Assembly: GCF_003351225.1 (NCBI RefSeq)
Contig: NZ_QQSY01000002.1
Coordinates: 457,928-521,927 of the forward strand
Reading direction: 5' to 3'
Source: Dyella solisilvae
Lineage (GTDB): Bacteria > Pseudomonadota > Gammaproteobacteria > Xanthomonadales > Rhodanobacteraceae
DNA length: 64,000 nucleotides
Part shown: positions 57,112-64,000 of the stretch, piece by piece
Layout: each line of letters starts with the position of its first letter
How positions within the stretch are numbered: the stretch's first letter is position 1
Notes under the pieces: model-generated
Seen by the model: the letters and a program-made list of their open reading frames with translations, nothing else
Told to the model about the DNA's origin: nothing
The model's database searches: none
Translations under genes and position numbers: made by a program

Positions 57112-58155
57112 TCAGTCGCCTCGCGTGCCGGCCGCAGCGGATCGGTAGCGCAACAGATGGTCGGTGCCCGACGCGGCCATCCACACCTCGCCCCGGCGAC
57201 CCATCATCTGGCGCACGTTGGCTTGCTGTTGCGGCAGCGTCACCACGTCGAAGCGCTCGGTGCGTGGATCGAACCGCACCAGCGCGTTCGCGCCCCAATC
57301 ACTGAGCCAGACGATGTCCTTGTCGTCCACGAAGATCGCATAGGCATGTGGATCCTTGCCGGGCAGCCGCCATTCTTTCCATTGACGCGTCGCCGGGTCA
57401 TACCTGCCCACCTTGCCAGCGGTCCACTCGCTGACCCAGACGTGCCCTTTGGAGTCAGCCCACACGCGACGGGCGCCCTGGTTGGGAGTCGGCGGTTCGA
57501 TGACCTGCGCCGCGCCACTGGCCTGATCGATATGACCCAGATAGCTACCGGCCAACGATGCGAAGTACAGGTTGCCATCCGGCGTGACACAGATGCCGTA
57601 AGGTCCGCGACCGCGTGGCGCATCGAACACGCGCATGCGGCCACTGGCCGGTTCGAGCTCACCGTAAATGCCGTTCTGCCCCGTAAACCACAGGTGTCCC
57701 CGCTTGTCGAACACCGCCGTGTTGAGATTCGCGTCCTTGCGGTCGCTCGGCAGCGGGAATCGCTTTACCGCGAGCGTCTTGGGATCGACGCGAACAATCG
57801 CGTTGTTGCCACCTTCCGTGATCCATGCTGCGCGATCGGGGCCAATGATCACGCCATGCGGCGCGGCGCCATCGCCGAGCGGAACCCAATCCATCTTGCC
57901 GGTGCCCGGATCCAGCCGTCCGATCGCGCCCTTCCTTTGCGCGGTGTACCACACGGTGCCGTCGGGTGATGTCGCAACGTCGTGCGGCCCACTGCCAGCG
58001 GGAACGGCAAACGTTTCGAAGGGTGGCGTTTGCGCCTGCACCGCACTGATGCCCAGCACGGCGCTCAGCAAGGCCATCGCCATCCATCGTGCAGGCCCGG
58101 ATTCGAGAATCCTGGTCGCTATCGCAACAACCTGTTCTCTCGTCATCTTCAGCAT
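57112..58155 (-). CDS. Vgb-like beta-propeller protein, exported
   Basis: A 347-residue protein with a hydrophobic N-terminal signal (about 22-42, cleavage near VQA-QT). The rest is repeats of about 42 residues such as GPHDVATSPDGTVWYTAQRK, APHGVIIGPDRAAWITEGGN and GPYGICVTPDGNLYFASLAG, which make a six- or seven-bladed propeller like virginiamycin B lyase or SMP-30. Many such proteins are not antibiotic lyases, and the substrate here is unknown. GGAGG lies 5 bases before the ATG at 58155. It is divergent from the ArsR gene across about 240 bp. Confidence 0.85.
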   Translation of the reverse strand: MLKMTREQVVAIATRILESGPARWMAMALLSAVLGISAVQAQTPPFETFAVPAGSGPHDVATSPDGTVWYTAQRKGAIGRLDPGTGKMDWVPLGDGAAPHGVIIGPDRAAWITEGGNNAIVRVDPKTLAVKRFPLPSDRKDANLNTAVFDKRGHLWFTGQNGIYGELEPASGRMRVFDAPRGRGPYGICVTPDGNLYFASLAGSYLGHIDQASGAAQVIEPPTPNQGARRVWADSKGHVWVSEWTAGKVGRYDPATRQWKEWRLPGKDPHAYAIFVDDKDIVWLSDWGANALVRFDPRTERFDVVTLPQQQANVRQMMGRRGEVWMAASGTDHLLRYRSAAAGTRGD

Positions 58156-58338
58156 GGCCGCCTCCTCGTCACAGGATGAGCCGCAAAGTGCGCAAGGACT
58201 TCATTTTGGCACTTATCCCGAGCGATGGACGGCGCCCAACCCACGGCGAATCAGGTTGCCATCCACCTACGTTCAGCCACAACGCGTTTCGCCGCAGCGA
58301 ACGAGTGAAGTGATCGCGACGGCCGTGGTGGCCGGCAC

Positions 58339-58368
58339 TTGACATGCAAGCTTGTTATTGCATATAAA
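58339..58368 (+). promoter_or_regulatory. strong sigma-70 promoter with palindromic spacer
   Basis: A consensus TTGACA (58339-58344) is followed after 18 bp by TATAAA (58363-58368). The whole spacer, TGCAAGCTTGTTATTGCA, is bounded by the inverted arms TGCAA and TTGCA. A second TTGC...GCAA pair spans the -10 (58358-58376). These are likely sites for the ArsR-type repressor encoded next. Confidence 0.7.
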
Positions 58369-58399
58369 ATAGGCAACTTATCACTTGCCTTTGCGATAC

Positions 58400-58735
58400 A
58401 TGCCAGAGCGCCTCGACGACACCGACCTGCTCTTCAAGGCGCTCGCCGACCCCAGCCGGCGCAAGCTGCTCGACTTGCTGCACGCCCATGACGGGCAAAC
58501 GCTCAATGACCTGTGCGAGCACCTCGACATGACCCGGCAGGGCGTGACGCAACACCTTGGCGTGCTGGAGGCGGCAGGCCTGGTGACCGTTGTATGGCGC
58601 GGCCGCGAAAAGTTGCACTTTCTCAATCCGGTCCCGCTGCAGGAGATCTACGAACGCTGGATCGCCAAGTTCGAAAAGCGTCGTCTCAAGGCGCTTTCCG
58701 ATCTGAAGAAACGACTGGAGAAATCCAATGACTAG
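58400..58735 (+). CDS. ArsR-family winged-helix regulator
   Basis: A 111-residue DNA-binding protein: LFKALADPSRRKLLDLL, then the recognition helix in MTRQGVTQHLGVLEAAGLV and the wing RGREKLHFLN. There are no cysteine pairs for metals. Such ArsR proteins paired with SRPBCC genes are common and usually repress their own operon. Little ribosome-binding sequence precedes the ATG at 58400. The gene overlaps its partner by 8 bp. Confidence 0.9.
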   Translation: MPERLDDTDLLFKALADPSRRKLLDLLHAHDGQTLNDLCEHLDMTRQGVTQHLGVLEAAGLVTVVWRGREKLHFLNPVPLQEIYERWIAKFEKRRLKALSDLKKRLEKSND

Positions 58736-59204
58736 ATCAACCTTTGTCTACGTCACCTACATCCGCACCACACCGGAGAAACTGTGGTCGGCGCTGACCG
58801 ACCCGGAGTTCATGAAGCAGTACTGGTTCGGCATGCACTGCGAAAGCCAATGGACACCGGGATCCCCGTGGACGCTGGTGTCCGGAGACGGCGAGGTGTT
58901 CGACGCCGGCGAGATCGTCGAGGCCGATCCGCCGAGGCGCCTGGTGATTCGCTGGCAGCACCAGAACCGACCCGAGCTCAAGGCCGAAGGCCCCTCGCTA
59001 TGCACCATGGAACTGGAGCCCAGCAACACAGCAGTGAAGCTCTCCATCACCCACACCATCGAACGCGAACCCTCGAAGCTGATCGAAGCCGTGTCCGGTG
59101 GCTGGCCCAAGGTCATCTCCAACCTCAAGTCGTTGCTTGAGACGGGCTCGCCCGCGTTGCAGGAGCCCTACCCCGCCGAGGGCGCCAAGGCTGGCGCGCG
59201 GTAA
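58728..59204 (+). CDS. SRPBCC/AHSA1-family protein
   Basis: A 158-residue START-like domain protein. TTPEKLWSALTDPEFMKQYW opens the fold; later segments are GEIVEADPPRRLVIRW and SGGWPKVISNLKSLLETG. The fold binds a hydrophobic ligand in a central cavity. The ligand is unknown, but the coupled ArsR regulator suggests it may be induced by a small molecule. Confidence 0.9.
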   Translation: MTRSTFVYVTYIRTTPEKLWSALTDPEFMKQYWFGMHCESQWTPGSPWTLVSGDGEVFDAGEIVEADPPRRLVIRWQHQNRPELKAEGPSLCTMELEPSNTAVKLSITHTIEREPSKLIEAVSGGWPKVISNLKSLLETGSPALQEPYPAEGAKAGAR

Positions 59205-59390
59205 CGACGTATAAAAGGGCTCCCGAGGCAACCATCGCGCGGCAAGGCTCTTTCCACATTGGGCTGCGGGGACGTGCCCTGAGGCTCGATGCTTTCGCCC
59301 AGCGCCATGACGGCCACCCGCCCGTTCATGGCGGTCGTGGGCCGTTGTCGGGGCCGTCCGTTCTCCTTGCAAACAACGCCCCAGCGTCCG

Positions 59391-59433
59391 GCTATATCAC
59401 CGCTATACAAACGACTATATCAGCGCTATAGTC
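59391..59433 (+). promoter_or_regulatory. twin palindromic operators upstream of tetR
   Basis: The second site (59413-59433) has perfect inverted arms GACTATA and TATAGTC around 7 bp. The first (59391-59407) is GCTATATCACCGCTATA, a near copy. The repeated CTATATCA starts 23 bp apart, about two helical turns. The second ends 5 bp before the TetR start codon. Confidence 0.75.
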
Positions 59434-59438
59434 GAGGC

Positions 59439-60014
59439 ATGGATACACGGGCCACCCTGCTTGCTGCGGCGCTGAAGGTTCTCGAGGAAGAAGGCGAGGC
59501 GCAGTTTTCTACGCGCGCGGTCTGCTCCCTTGCCGGAGTCACCGCGCCGACGCTTTATCACCACTACGGCAGCGCCGACGGCCTGCTGAGCGCCGCGATG
59601 GCGGAGGCGTTCGCGCAGTTCCTTGAAAGCAAGAATGCAGCCGCGCACTCGCCTGATCCCATTTCCGTCCTGCGCGATGGCTGGGACGACTACGTGCGCT
59701 TCGCGGCGGCACGACCCAGGCTCTATGCAGCGATGTTGGGACGCGTTCTCCAGGGGGCAGAGATACCGGCTGCCCAGCAAGGATTCGCTTTGCTCATCGA
59801 GCGCATTTCCGCCATCGCCGCCGAGGGGCGGCTTGCGCTAGCGGTCGAAGTCGCGGCGGATGTGATGTGGGCGTCGGCCAACGCGGCATCTCTGCTCCAT
59901 GTCACGGCGCAACTGCGCCACGCGGCGGCGCCCTCGCCCGCCGTTCTCGAGGACATCCGCGAGAACGCCATGCGCGCCATCCTGACAACCCACACAACGG
60001 ATACGAACGGCTGA
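59439..60014 (+). CDS. TetR-family regulator
   Basis: A 191-residue repressor. The N-terminal helix-turn-helix is FSTRAVCSLAGVTAPTLYHHYGSADGLLSA (about 26-55), followed by a helical ligand-binding domain. The ATG at 59439 follows GAGG directly; the longer frame from 59289 would run through the operators. It is the first gene of a two-gene unit with the epimerase-like gene 6 bp downstream, which is probably its target. Confidence 0.9.
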   Translation: MDTRATLLAAALKVLEEEGEAQFSTRAVCSLAGVTAPTLYHHYGSADGLLSAAMAEAFAQFLESKNAAAHSPDPISVLRDGWDDYVRFAAARPRLYAAMLGRVLQGAEIPAAQQGFALLIERISAIAAEGRLALAVEVAADVMWASANAASLLHVTAQLRHAAAPSPAVLEDIRENAMRAILTTHTTDTNG

Positions 60015-60020
60015 TCGGCC

Positions 60021-61070
60021 ATGAAAATCCTCGTCACCGGAGGCTCCGGCCTTCTCGGCAGTCGCTTGATCCCCGCACTGACGGCAGCAGGTCATCAGGT
60101 CTTTGCGCTTGCGCGCTCGGCGTCGTCCCGTGAAAAGGTGCAGGAGCTGGGCGCCCAACCTGTCGCCGGCGATCTGGAAGACAGCGCGCCGCTGGCACTG
60201 CCCGCGCTCGATGCCGTGGTGCATGCGGCGGCCATGTTTCGCTTCTCTGGACCACGTGCGCCTTTCTTTCACGCCAATGTGGATGGCACAGCCAGGTTGC
60301 TCGCAGCGGCAGTGCACGCAGGCGCGGCGAGTTTCGTTCACATCAGCGCGGCGGGCATCATCATGGACGAACCCGGTTCGCCCATCCGCCATGCGGACGA
60401 AAGCGCTCCTACCTTTGCGCAGCACTTTTCGGCCTATCTGGCGAGCAAGGCGCAGTCCGAGCAAATCGTGCTGGCTGCCAACAACCCGGGGTTTCGCACC
60501 ATCGCATTGCGCCCGCCGGCACTCTGGGGGCCGGGCGATCCATTCAGCCGCGCGCTACCGCGCGCAATCAACTCAGGCCAGTTCGCCTTCATCGACAGAG
60601 GCGACTATGCGTTCTCGACTTGCCATGTGGACAACGCAGTCGAAGCCGTCCAGTGCGCACTGACACGCGGCGCTGGCGGTCGCGCCTATTTCATCACTGA
60701 TCAGCAGACGCCAACCTTCCGCGAGTTCATCGCATCAATTGCAGGTGTGCAGGGCCTTTCCATCAGCGAACTGCGCTCGATGCCTTATTGGCTGGCCTCA
60801 GCCTCAGGGCGATTGATGGATGTTGTATGGGCCACCCTTCGGAAAAACAGCGACCCACCACTGTCTCGCTCCATGGTGCGCATGATCGGGCGGGAGTTCA
60901 CCGTCAGCGATGCTGCCGCACGCCGCGAGCTGGGCTATATCGGCATGACCTCGCGCGACGATGGCTTGCGGAGCTATGAGGTCGCGATGGAAGAAGACCT
61001 CAAAGTTGGTCACTCGCTACGCTGGAATTTCCGCCCCGGAGCAGACAGCTACACGCAAGGAATCGCCTGA
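60021..61070 (+). CDS. extended SDR / NAD-dependent epimerase-like protein
   Basis: A 349-residue protein with the NAD(P)-binding motif TGGSGLLG (6-13), VVHAAAMF (66-73), and Y139/K143 as the catalytic pair in AYLASK. ALRPPALWGPGD and HVDNAVEA are typical of the 3-beta-hydroxysteroid dehydrogenase/nucleoside-diphosphate-sugar epimerase class. The substrate is unknown; control by a TetR repressor argues for an inducible detoxification or redox role. It follows tetR by 6 bp. Confidence 0.88.
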   Translation: MKILVTGGSGLLGSRLIPALTAAGHQVFALARSASSREKVQELGAQPVAGDLEDSAPLALPALDAVVHAAAMFRFSGPRAPFFHANVDGTARLLAAAVHAGAASFVHISAAGIIMDEPGSPIRHADESAPTFAQHFSAYLASKAQSEQIVLAANNPGFRTIALRPPALWGPGDPFSRALPRAINSGQFAFIDRGDYAFSTCHVDNAVEAVQCALTRGAGGRAYFITDQQTPTFREFIASIAGVQGLSISELRSMPYWLASASGRLMDVVWATLRKNSDPPLSRSMVRMIGREFTVSDAAARRELGYIGMTSRDDGLRSYEVAMEEDLKVGHSLRWNFRPGADSYTQGIA

Positions 61071-61477
61071 CTTTCTGCGGCGAACGCCCCAAAACAAAGC
61101 GCTTTTTAAATCTCGGATAAAGCATTTTTTTGCGGCCACCCCACCGTGGGTCCCGACGCTCTTTTCTTGCGCTTCATGCTCAGCCAATATCCGCGAGCGA
61201 GGCCATCCGGTGAGTTTCTTTTGTTGCATCACCACATGGCAGGTGCGGAGTTCATCTGGTCCCCAGGACGCCTCGACGGAACGTGATTGATCCATCTTCC
61301 AGGGGCCAACCATCAAGAAGCAGACGCAGGCGTTTTCCGCGCTGACCGTTGTCATCGGCGTGTGCGCGGGAAGTTAGTTCGTGCCCGTCACCGACGCGCC
61401 CGTTTCATCGTCCATTTGAAAAAAACTCGAGGAGGCCCGCAGAGGCTTCCCGCTTTGCCACGCCACAGGGGACCCAA
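61071..61477. other. intergenic region, no gene seen
   Basis: About 400 bp with lower GC than its surroundings (T- and A-runs near 61100-61130 and at 61416). It must carry the end of the epimerase transcript and the promoter of the outer-membrane gene. I found no riboswitch, RNA gene or convincing terminator. Confidence 0.5.
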
Positions 61478-62326
61478 ATGATTCTCAGGAAAGCGAGCAC
61501 GCTTTGCGCCTTCGGCGCCCTCGGCCTGATGGCCCAGTCGGCCCATGCCGATGGTGCGCCCGACAAGGAGGCCACTGGAACCTTCAGTCTGGATGCAGGC
61601 CTCTCGTACTCATCAGGCAAATACGGCGCATCGTCGAACACGGACATCGCCGAACTGCCGCTGACGCTTGGCTACGATGTCGGCGATTGGTCATTCAGCG
61701 TCGACCTGCCCTACATCTACGTCAGCGGTCCGGACAACGTGATTCCTGGCGTAGGTCAGGTCGAGAACAAGAACCCCAAGCGTCGTGGCCATAAAAAGAA
61801 GAATGTTCCGCCGTCGCAGACGCCGCCGGTTTCCGTTGCGTCGGCATCGGGCATGGGCGACATCGACACATCAGCCACCTACACGGCCTTCAGCAACAGC
61901 ACTAGTGACTTCACCATCGATCTCACGGGTACCGTGAAATTCGGCACCGCCAACGCCAACGAGGGCCTCGGCACAGGGCAGAACGACTACAGCTTCAACG
62001 TCGACCTCTACAAGAACTTCGGCAAGCTCACGCTGACCGGCGGCGTGGGTTACACGTGGCTTGGCAGCTCGCCGAACATCCGACTCAATGACGTGTGGAC
62101 CGCCACGGGTGGCGTCAATTACAGGCTCACCAACAAGAGCAGCTTCGGCGCGTACTACGACTATCAGGAGAAGGCTTCACGCACGAGCTTTGCTCAAAAC
62201 GAAGTCACTGGTTACTACGCCTACAAGTTTGCGCGCGCGTGGAAGGCCAAGGCCTATGTGTCCAAGGGCTTCACTGCTGGTAGCCCAGACTGGGGTGTTG
62301 GTGCGACGGTGTTCTATTCGTTCTGA
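61478..62326 (+). CDS. outer-membrane beta-barrel protein
   Basis: A 282-residue protein with a signal peptide (1-25, AHA-DG) and alternating-hydrophobicity strands (FSLDAGLSYSSGKYG, LTLTGGVGYTWLGS, NVDLYKNFGK), ending VGATVFYSF with the C-terminal aromatic used in outer-membrane insertion. A basic, proline-rich loop (about 105-122: NPKRRGHKKKNVPPSQTPP) is unusual for a barrel. It may be a small transporter or porin; the substrate is unknown. AGGGGA at 61467-61472 supports the ATG at 61478. Confidence 0.82.
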   Translation: MILRKASTLCAFGALGLMAQSAHADGAPDKEATGTFSLDAGLSYSSGKYGASSNTDIAELPLTLGYDVGDWSFSVDLPYIYVSGPDNVIPGVGQVENKNPKRRGHKKKNVPPSQTPPVSVASASGMGDIDTSATYTAFSNSTSDFTIDLTGTVKFGTANANEGLGTGQNDYSFNVDLYKNFGKLTLTGGVGYTWLGSSPNIRLNDVWTATGGVNYRLTNKSSFGAYYDYQEKASRTSFAQNEVTGYYAYKFARAWKAKAYVSKGFTAGSPDWGVGATVFYSF

Positions 62327-62479
62327 ATGACTTGGAAGAGCTGCCTATTCCTGGGCTGGCGGGCCGCTGAAATATCAGCAATGGCCCGGCCATCTTCCCC
62401 TCGTCTGGCCATCCATCGACCTCCGACTTCCGCCACAACCGCTTCGGGCCGGAAGCGGACGTCTAAGGCGCAGTGAAAT

Positions 62480-63046
62480 TCACGCAGTAACGTCCGTTGA
62501 AATGAATGGCTTATCTCGAACCCGTTTCACGACGGCCGTGCCCGCAAGGAAATCGTGGCTTGTGCGGCGCTTCTTGTTCGCCAACATGACGATGAGGAGG
62601 CTCAGATTCCAGATGCGAAACAGGGCGTCCGCCCAGACGTACCAACCGGGCGACAGACTCAATTGCTCCGCGAAGCGCTGCTGCCAGCCCAGCGAAAGAT
62701 ATTCGGCGTCGGTCATTCTCATCGCGCCGATACTCAACGCCGTCGAGACAAACACCGTAAGCGACAGCTCGACAATGTTACGCAGCACGGCTTCGCGATA
62801 GCTAAGTGGCGAACCATCCACCTTCACGATTTGGAGGCCCATCATCAGCTTCCCTGGCGTGCCGCCGAACCGCCTCACAAGGTAGATATAAAACCAGACG
62901 TTGATAAGCACTCCGAGCCCGGCGCAAGCGAGGTAGAGATGGCGCCCGTTGCTGCTGATAAGCATTGAGAGCAGCAGAATCGGTACATAGCAGACAGAGT
63001 CAAGGAGCAACGCCCCTAAGCGTTGCCAAAATGTCGCGTAGAGCAT
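62480..63046 (-). CDS. RDD-family membrane protein
   Basis: A 188-residue inner-membrane protein with three or four transmembrane helices. The RDD features are WQRLGALLLDSVCYV at the start, RRFGGTPGKLMMGLQIVKVDG in the middle, and SHDFLAGTAVV near the end. The function is unclear; the family has been linked to ion transport. AGGGGA lies 6 bases before the ATG. It is convergent with the outer-membrane gene. Confidence 0.9.
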   Translation of the reverse strand: MLYATFWQRLGALLLDSVCYVPILLLSMLISSNGRHLYLACAGLGVLINVWFYIYLVRRFGGTPGKLMMGLQIVKVDGSPLSYREAVLRNIVELSLTVFVSTALSIGAMRMTDAEYLSLGWQQRFAEQLSLSPGWYVWADALFRIWNLSLLIVMLANKKRRTSHDFLAGTAVVKRVRDKPFISTDVTA

Positions 63047-63205
63047 CTGTTTTCCCCTGTTGAAACCGGCTTCTTGCGCAAAGTGACACTAACGTAGACA
63101 GATGCTGACTATCCCCTTTGGGTCGGAGGCGGACCCCATGCGGCGGATGGGAGTCAGAGGTCACTACTGCGCACAGGCACAATTGAACTCTGTCCCCATC
63201 TTTGA

Positions 63206-64000
63206 TCAGGCGCCACCGACCGGCGTGGCCAGTTGCATCCGCTGGTCACCTGTTTGGAGGTCGTCCCCGGACATCGCGTCCGGCGACTGGTTCGCCAGCG
63301 CCTTGCCGACCCACGGCGCCGTTTGGCGGGGCCCAGGAATATAGGTCTGCCATTTGCCGTACCCCTTCGGCTCCGACGTCCCAGTGCCGTACAGACTAAA
63401 AGTGCAAGGGATGCGGGCGACATAGTACGGATCGTCCATCTCCAGCCCCTTCGTCGGTACGTTGAAGGTCCAGTGATGTGCAGCTTGCAGCGACGCGTCA
63501 GCAAGCACTTTGCGGAAATGATCCATCTCCGCTTCGGTACCGTACTGGTCAAGATTCACCTGCTCCGCAATGGCTTCCTGCACCGTGCCGTCTCGGCCAA
63601 TGCGCACCAGGAGATAGACCTTGCCGCTCACACGACCATTGATGGCTTCCCGGGGATACTTCGGCTGAATCTGGTGATTCTTGTAGGAGACCTGCTCGTC
63701 ACGGTTCCCCGACTCGCCGAAAGATGCTCCTTCGACGGCAACGCTGAATCTGCCATCACCCAGAGGCCTGGCCACCATGCGAAGGCTGATCTTCGTCTTT
63801 ACCACCTCGGTGGTAGGTGCAGACATGTTGAAGTGCCACGATGACAGTGTTTTGCCGATCACGTCGGTCACGACCGGCTGCAACCTCTCAGGTTGGTCCA
63901 GCGTGTAGCTGTGGAGGGACCCATCGGGATTAACCTCAATGGCGCCGGTGACCAGCATGCCACCCTGGGCGGTTTTTCGGACGGCTTCTGCCGTCTTCGC
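63206..64000 (-). CDS. TonB-like energy-transducer protein, partial
   Basis: The 264 codons present are open to the window edge, so the N-terminus (signal or membrane anchor) is missing. The middle (QIQPKYPREAINGRVSGKVY and LLVRIGRDGTVQEAIAEQV) matches the TonB C-terminal fold, in which a P-x-YP-x-A region precedes strands. Unlike a typical TonB it lacks a visible proline-rich spacer in the part seen and has an extra 100-residue N-terminal domain (NPDGSLHSYTLDQPERLQPV and following). It may be a TonB-related periplasmic protein rather than the main transducer. Confidence 0.7.
   Translation of the reverse strand, partial: AKTAEAVRKTAQGGMLVTGAIEVNPDGSLHSYTLDQPERLQPVVTDVIGKTLSSWHFNMSAPTTEVVKTKISLRMVARPLGDGRFSVAVEGASFGESGNRDEQVSYKNHQIQPKYPREAINGRVSGKVYLLVRIGRDGTVQEAIAEQVNLDQYGTEAEMDHFRKVLADASLQAAHHWTFNVPTKGLEMDDPYYVARIPCTFSLYGTGTSEPKGYGKWQTYIPGPRQTAPWVGKALANQSPDAMSGDDLQTGDQRMQLATPVGGA

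Noticed and set aside
57112..58155. Antibiotic-resistance call (virginiamycin B lyase)
   Set aside because: The propeller repeats are generic and the protein is exported; no residue evidence ties it to streptogramin cleavage.

Overview
The window is GC-rich DNA that looks like a gammaproteobacterium of the Rhodanobacteraceae/Xanthomonadales (Dyella, Luteibacter, Frateuria or Rhodanobacter type). This is inferred from the gene set (monomeric NADP isocitrate dehydrogenase, an MdtABC-type RND system, a TonB-dependent receptor leading a CAZyme operon, a TraB/GumN-like protein) and from dispersed palindromes of the TGTAGGAGCGC type. No database search was possible, so genus is not asserted. No rRNA, tRNA, CRISPR array, prophage or transposase was recognised.

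Layout. 0-6.4 kb: a repeat-rich spacer, a TraB/GumN-like protein, a TPR-like secreted protein ending in a c-type haem motif, a chromate transporter and monomeric icd. 6.7-14.9 kb: an RND efflux operon (mdtA-mdtB-mdtC order, minus strand) with a long palindromic repeat between the two permeases. 15-24 kb: housekeeping and single genes (membrane-anchored cytochrome c, ACP phosphodiesterase, alpha/beta hydrolase, zapE, an EAL protein with a probable 5' frameshift, an acyl-CoA synthetase, an M20 amidohydrolase).

24.5-36.6 kb: a surface-polysaccharide locus. Seven overlapping minus-strand genes encode an ABC exporter (Wzm, and Wzt with a carbohydrate-binding C-terminus), a methyltransferase with a coiled-coil tail containing a 60-bp tandem repeat, a two-domain GT2 glycosyltransferase, an SGNH-like protein, a GSCFA protein and a PhyH-type dioxygenase. 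Two convergent plus-strand genes encode a GT fused to a CmcI-like domain and a second methyltransferase with a coiled-coil tail. The arrangement resembles ABC-dependent O-antigen systems in which a terminal modification plus a coiled-coil ruler sets chain length, but with a different set of proteins. This is the best candidate here for an undescribed system.

37-54.6 kb: a galactoside-utilisation locus. A minus-strand operon (TonB-dependent receptor, GH35 with DUF5597-like tail, GH27, GH35, GH92) faces a plus-strand operon (GntR regulator, DgoK, DgoA, DgoD, SDR dehydrogenase, SMP-30 lactonase, GalP-like permease). Together they would import and strip galactosyl residues, then oxidise galactose by the De Ley-Doudoroff route to pyruvate and glyceraldehyde 3-phosphate. 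A promoter with a palindromic operator lies at the regulator.

54.9-64 kb: an S9 peptidase, a Vgb-like propeller protein, an ArsR-SRPBCC pair with a palindrome filling its promoter spacer, a TetR-epimerase pair with twin palindromic operators, an outer-membrane barrel protein, an RDD membrane protein, and a TonB-like protein cut by the window end.
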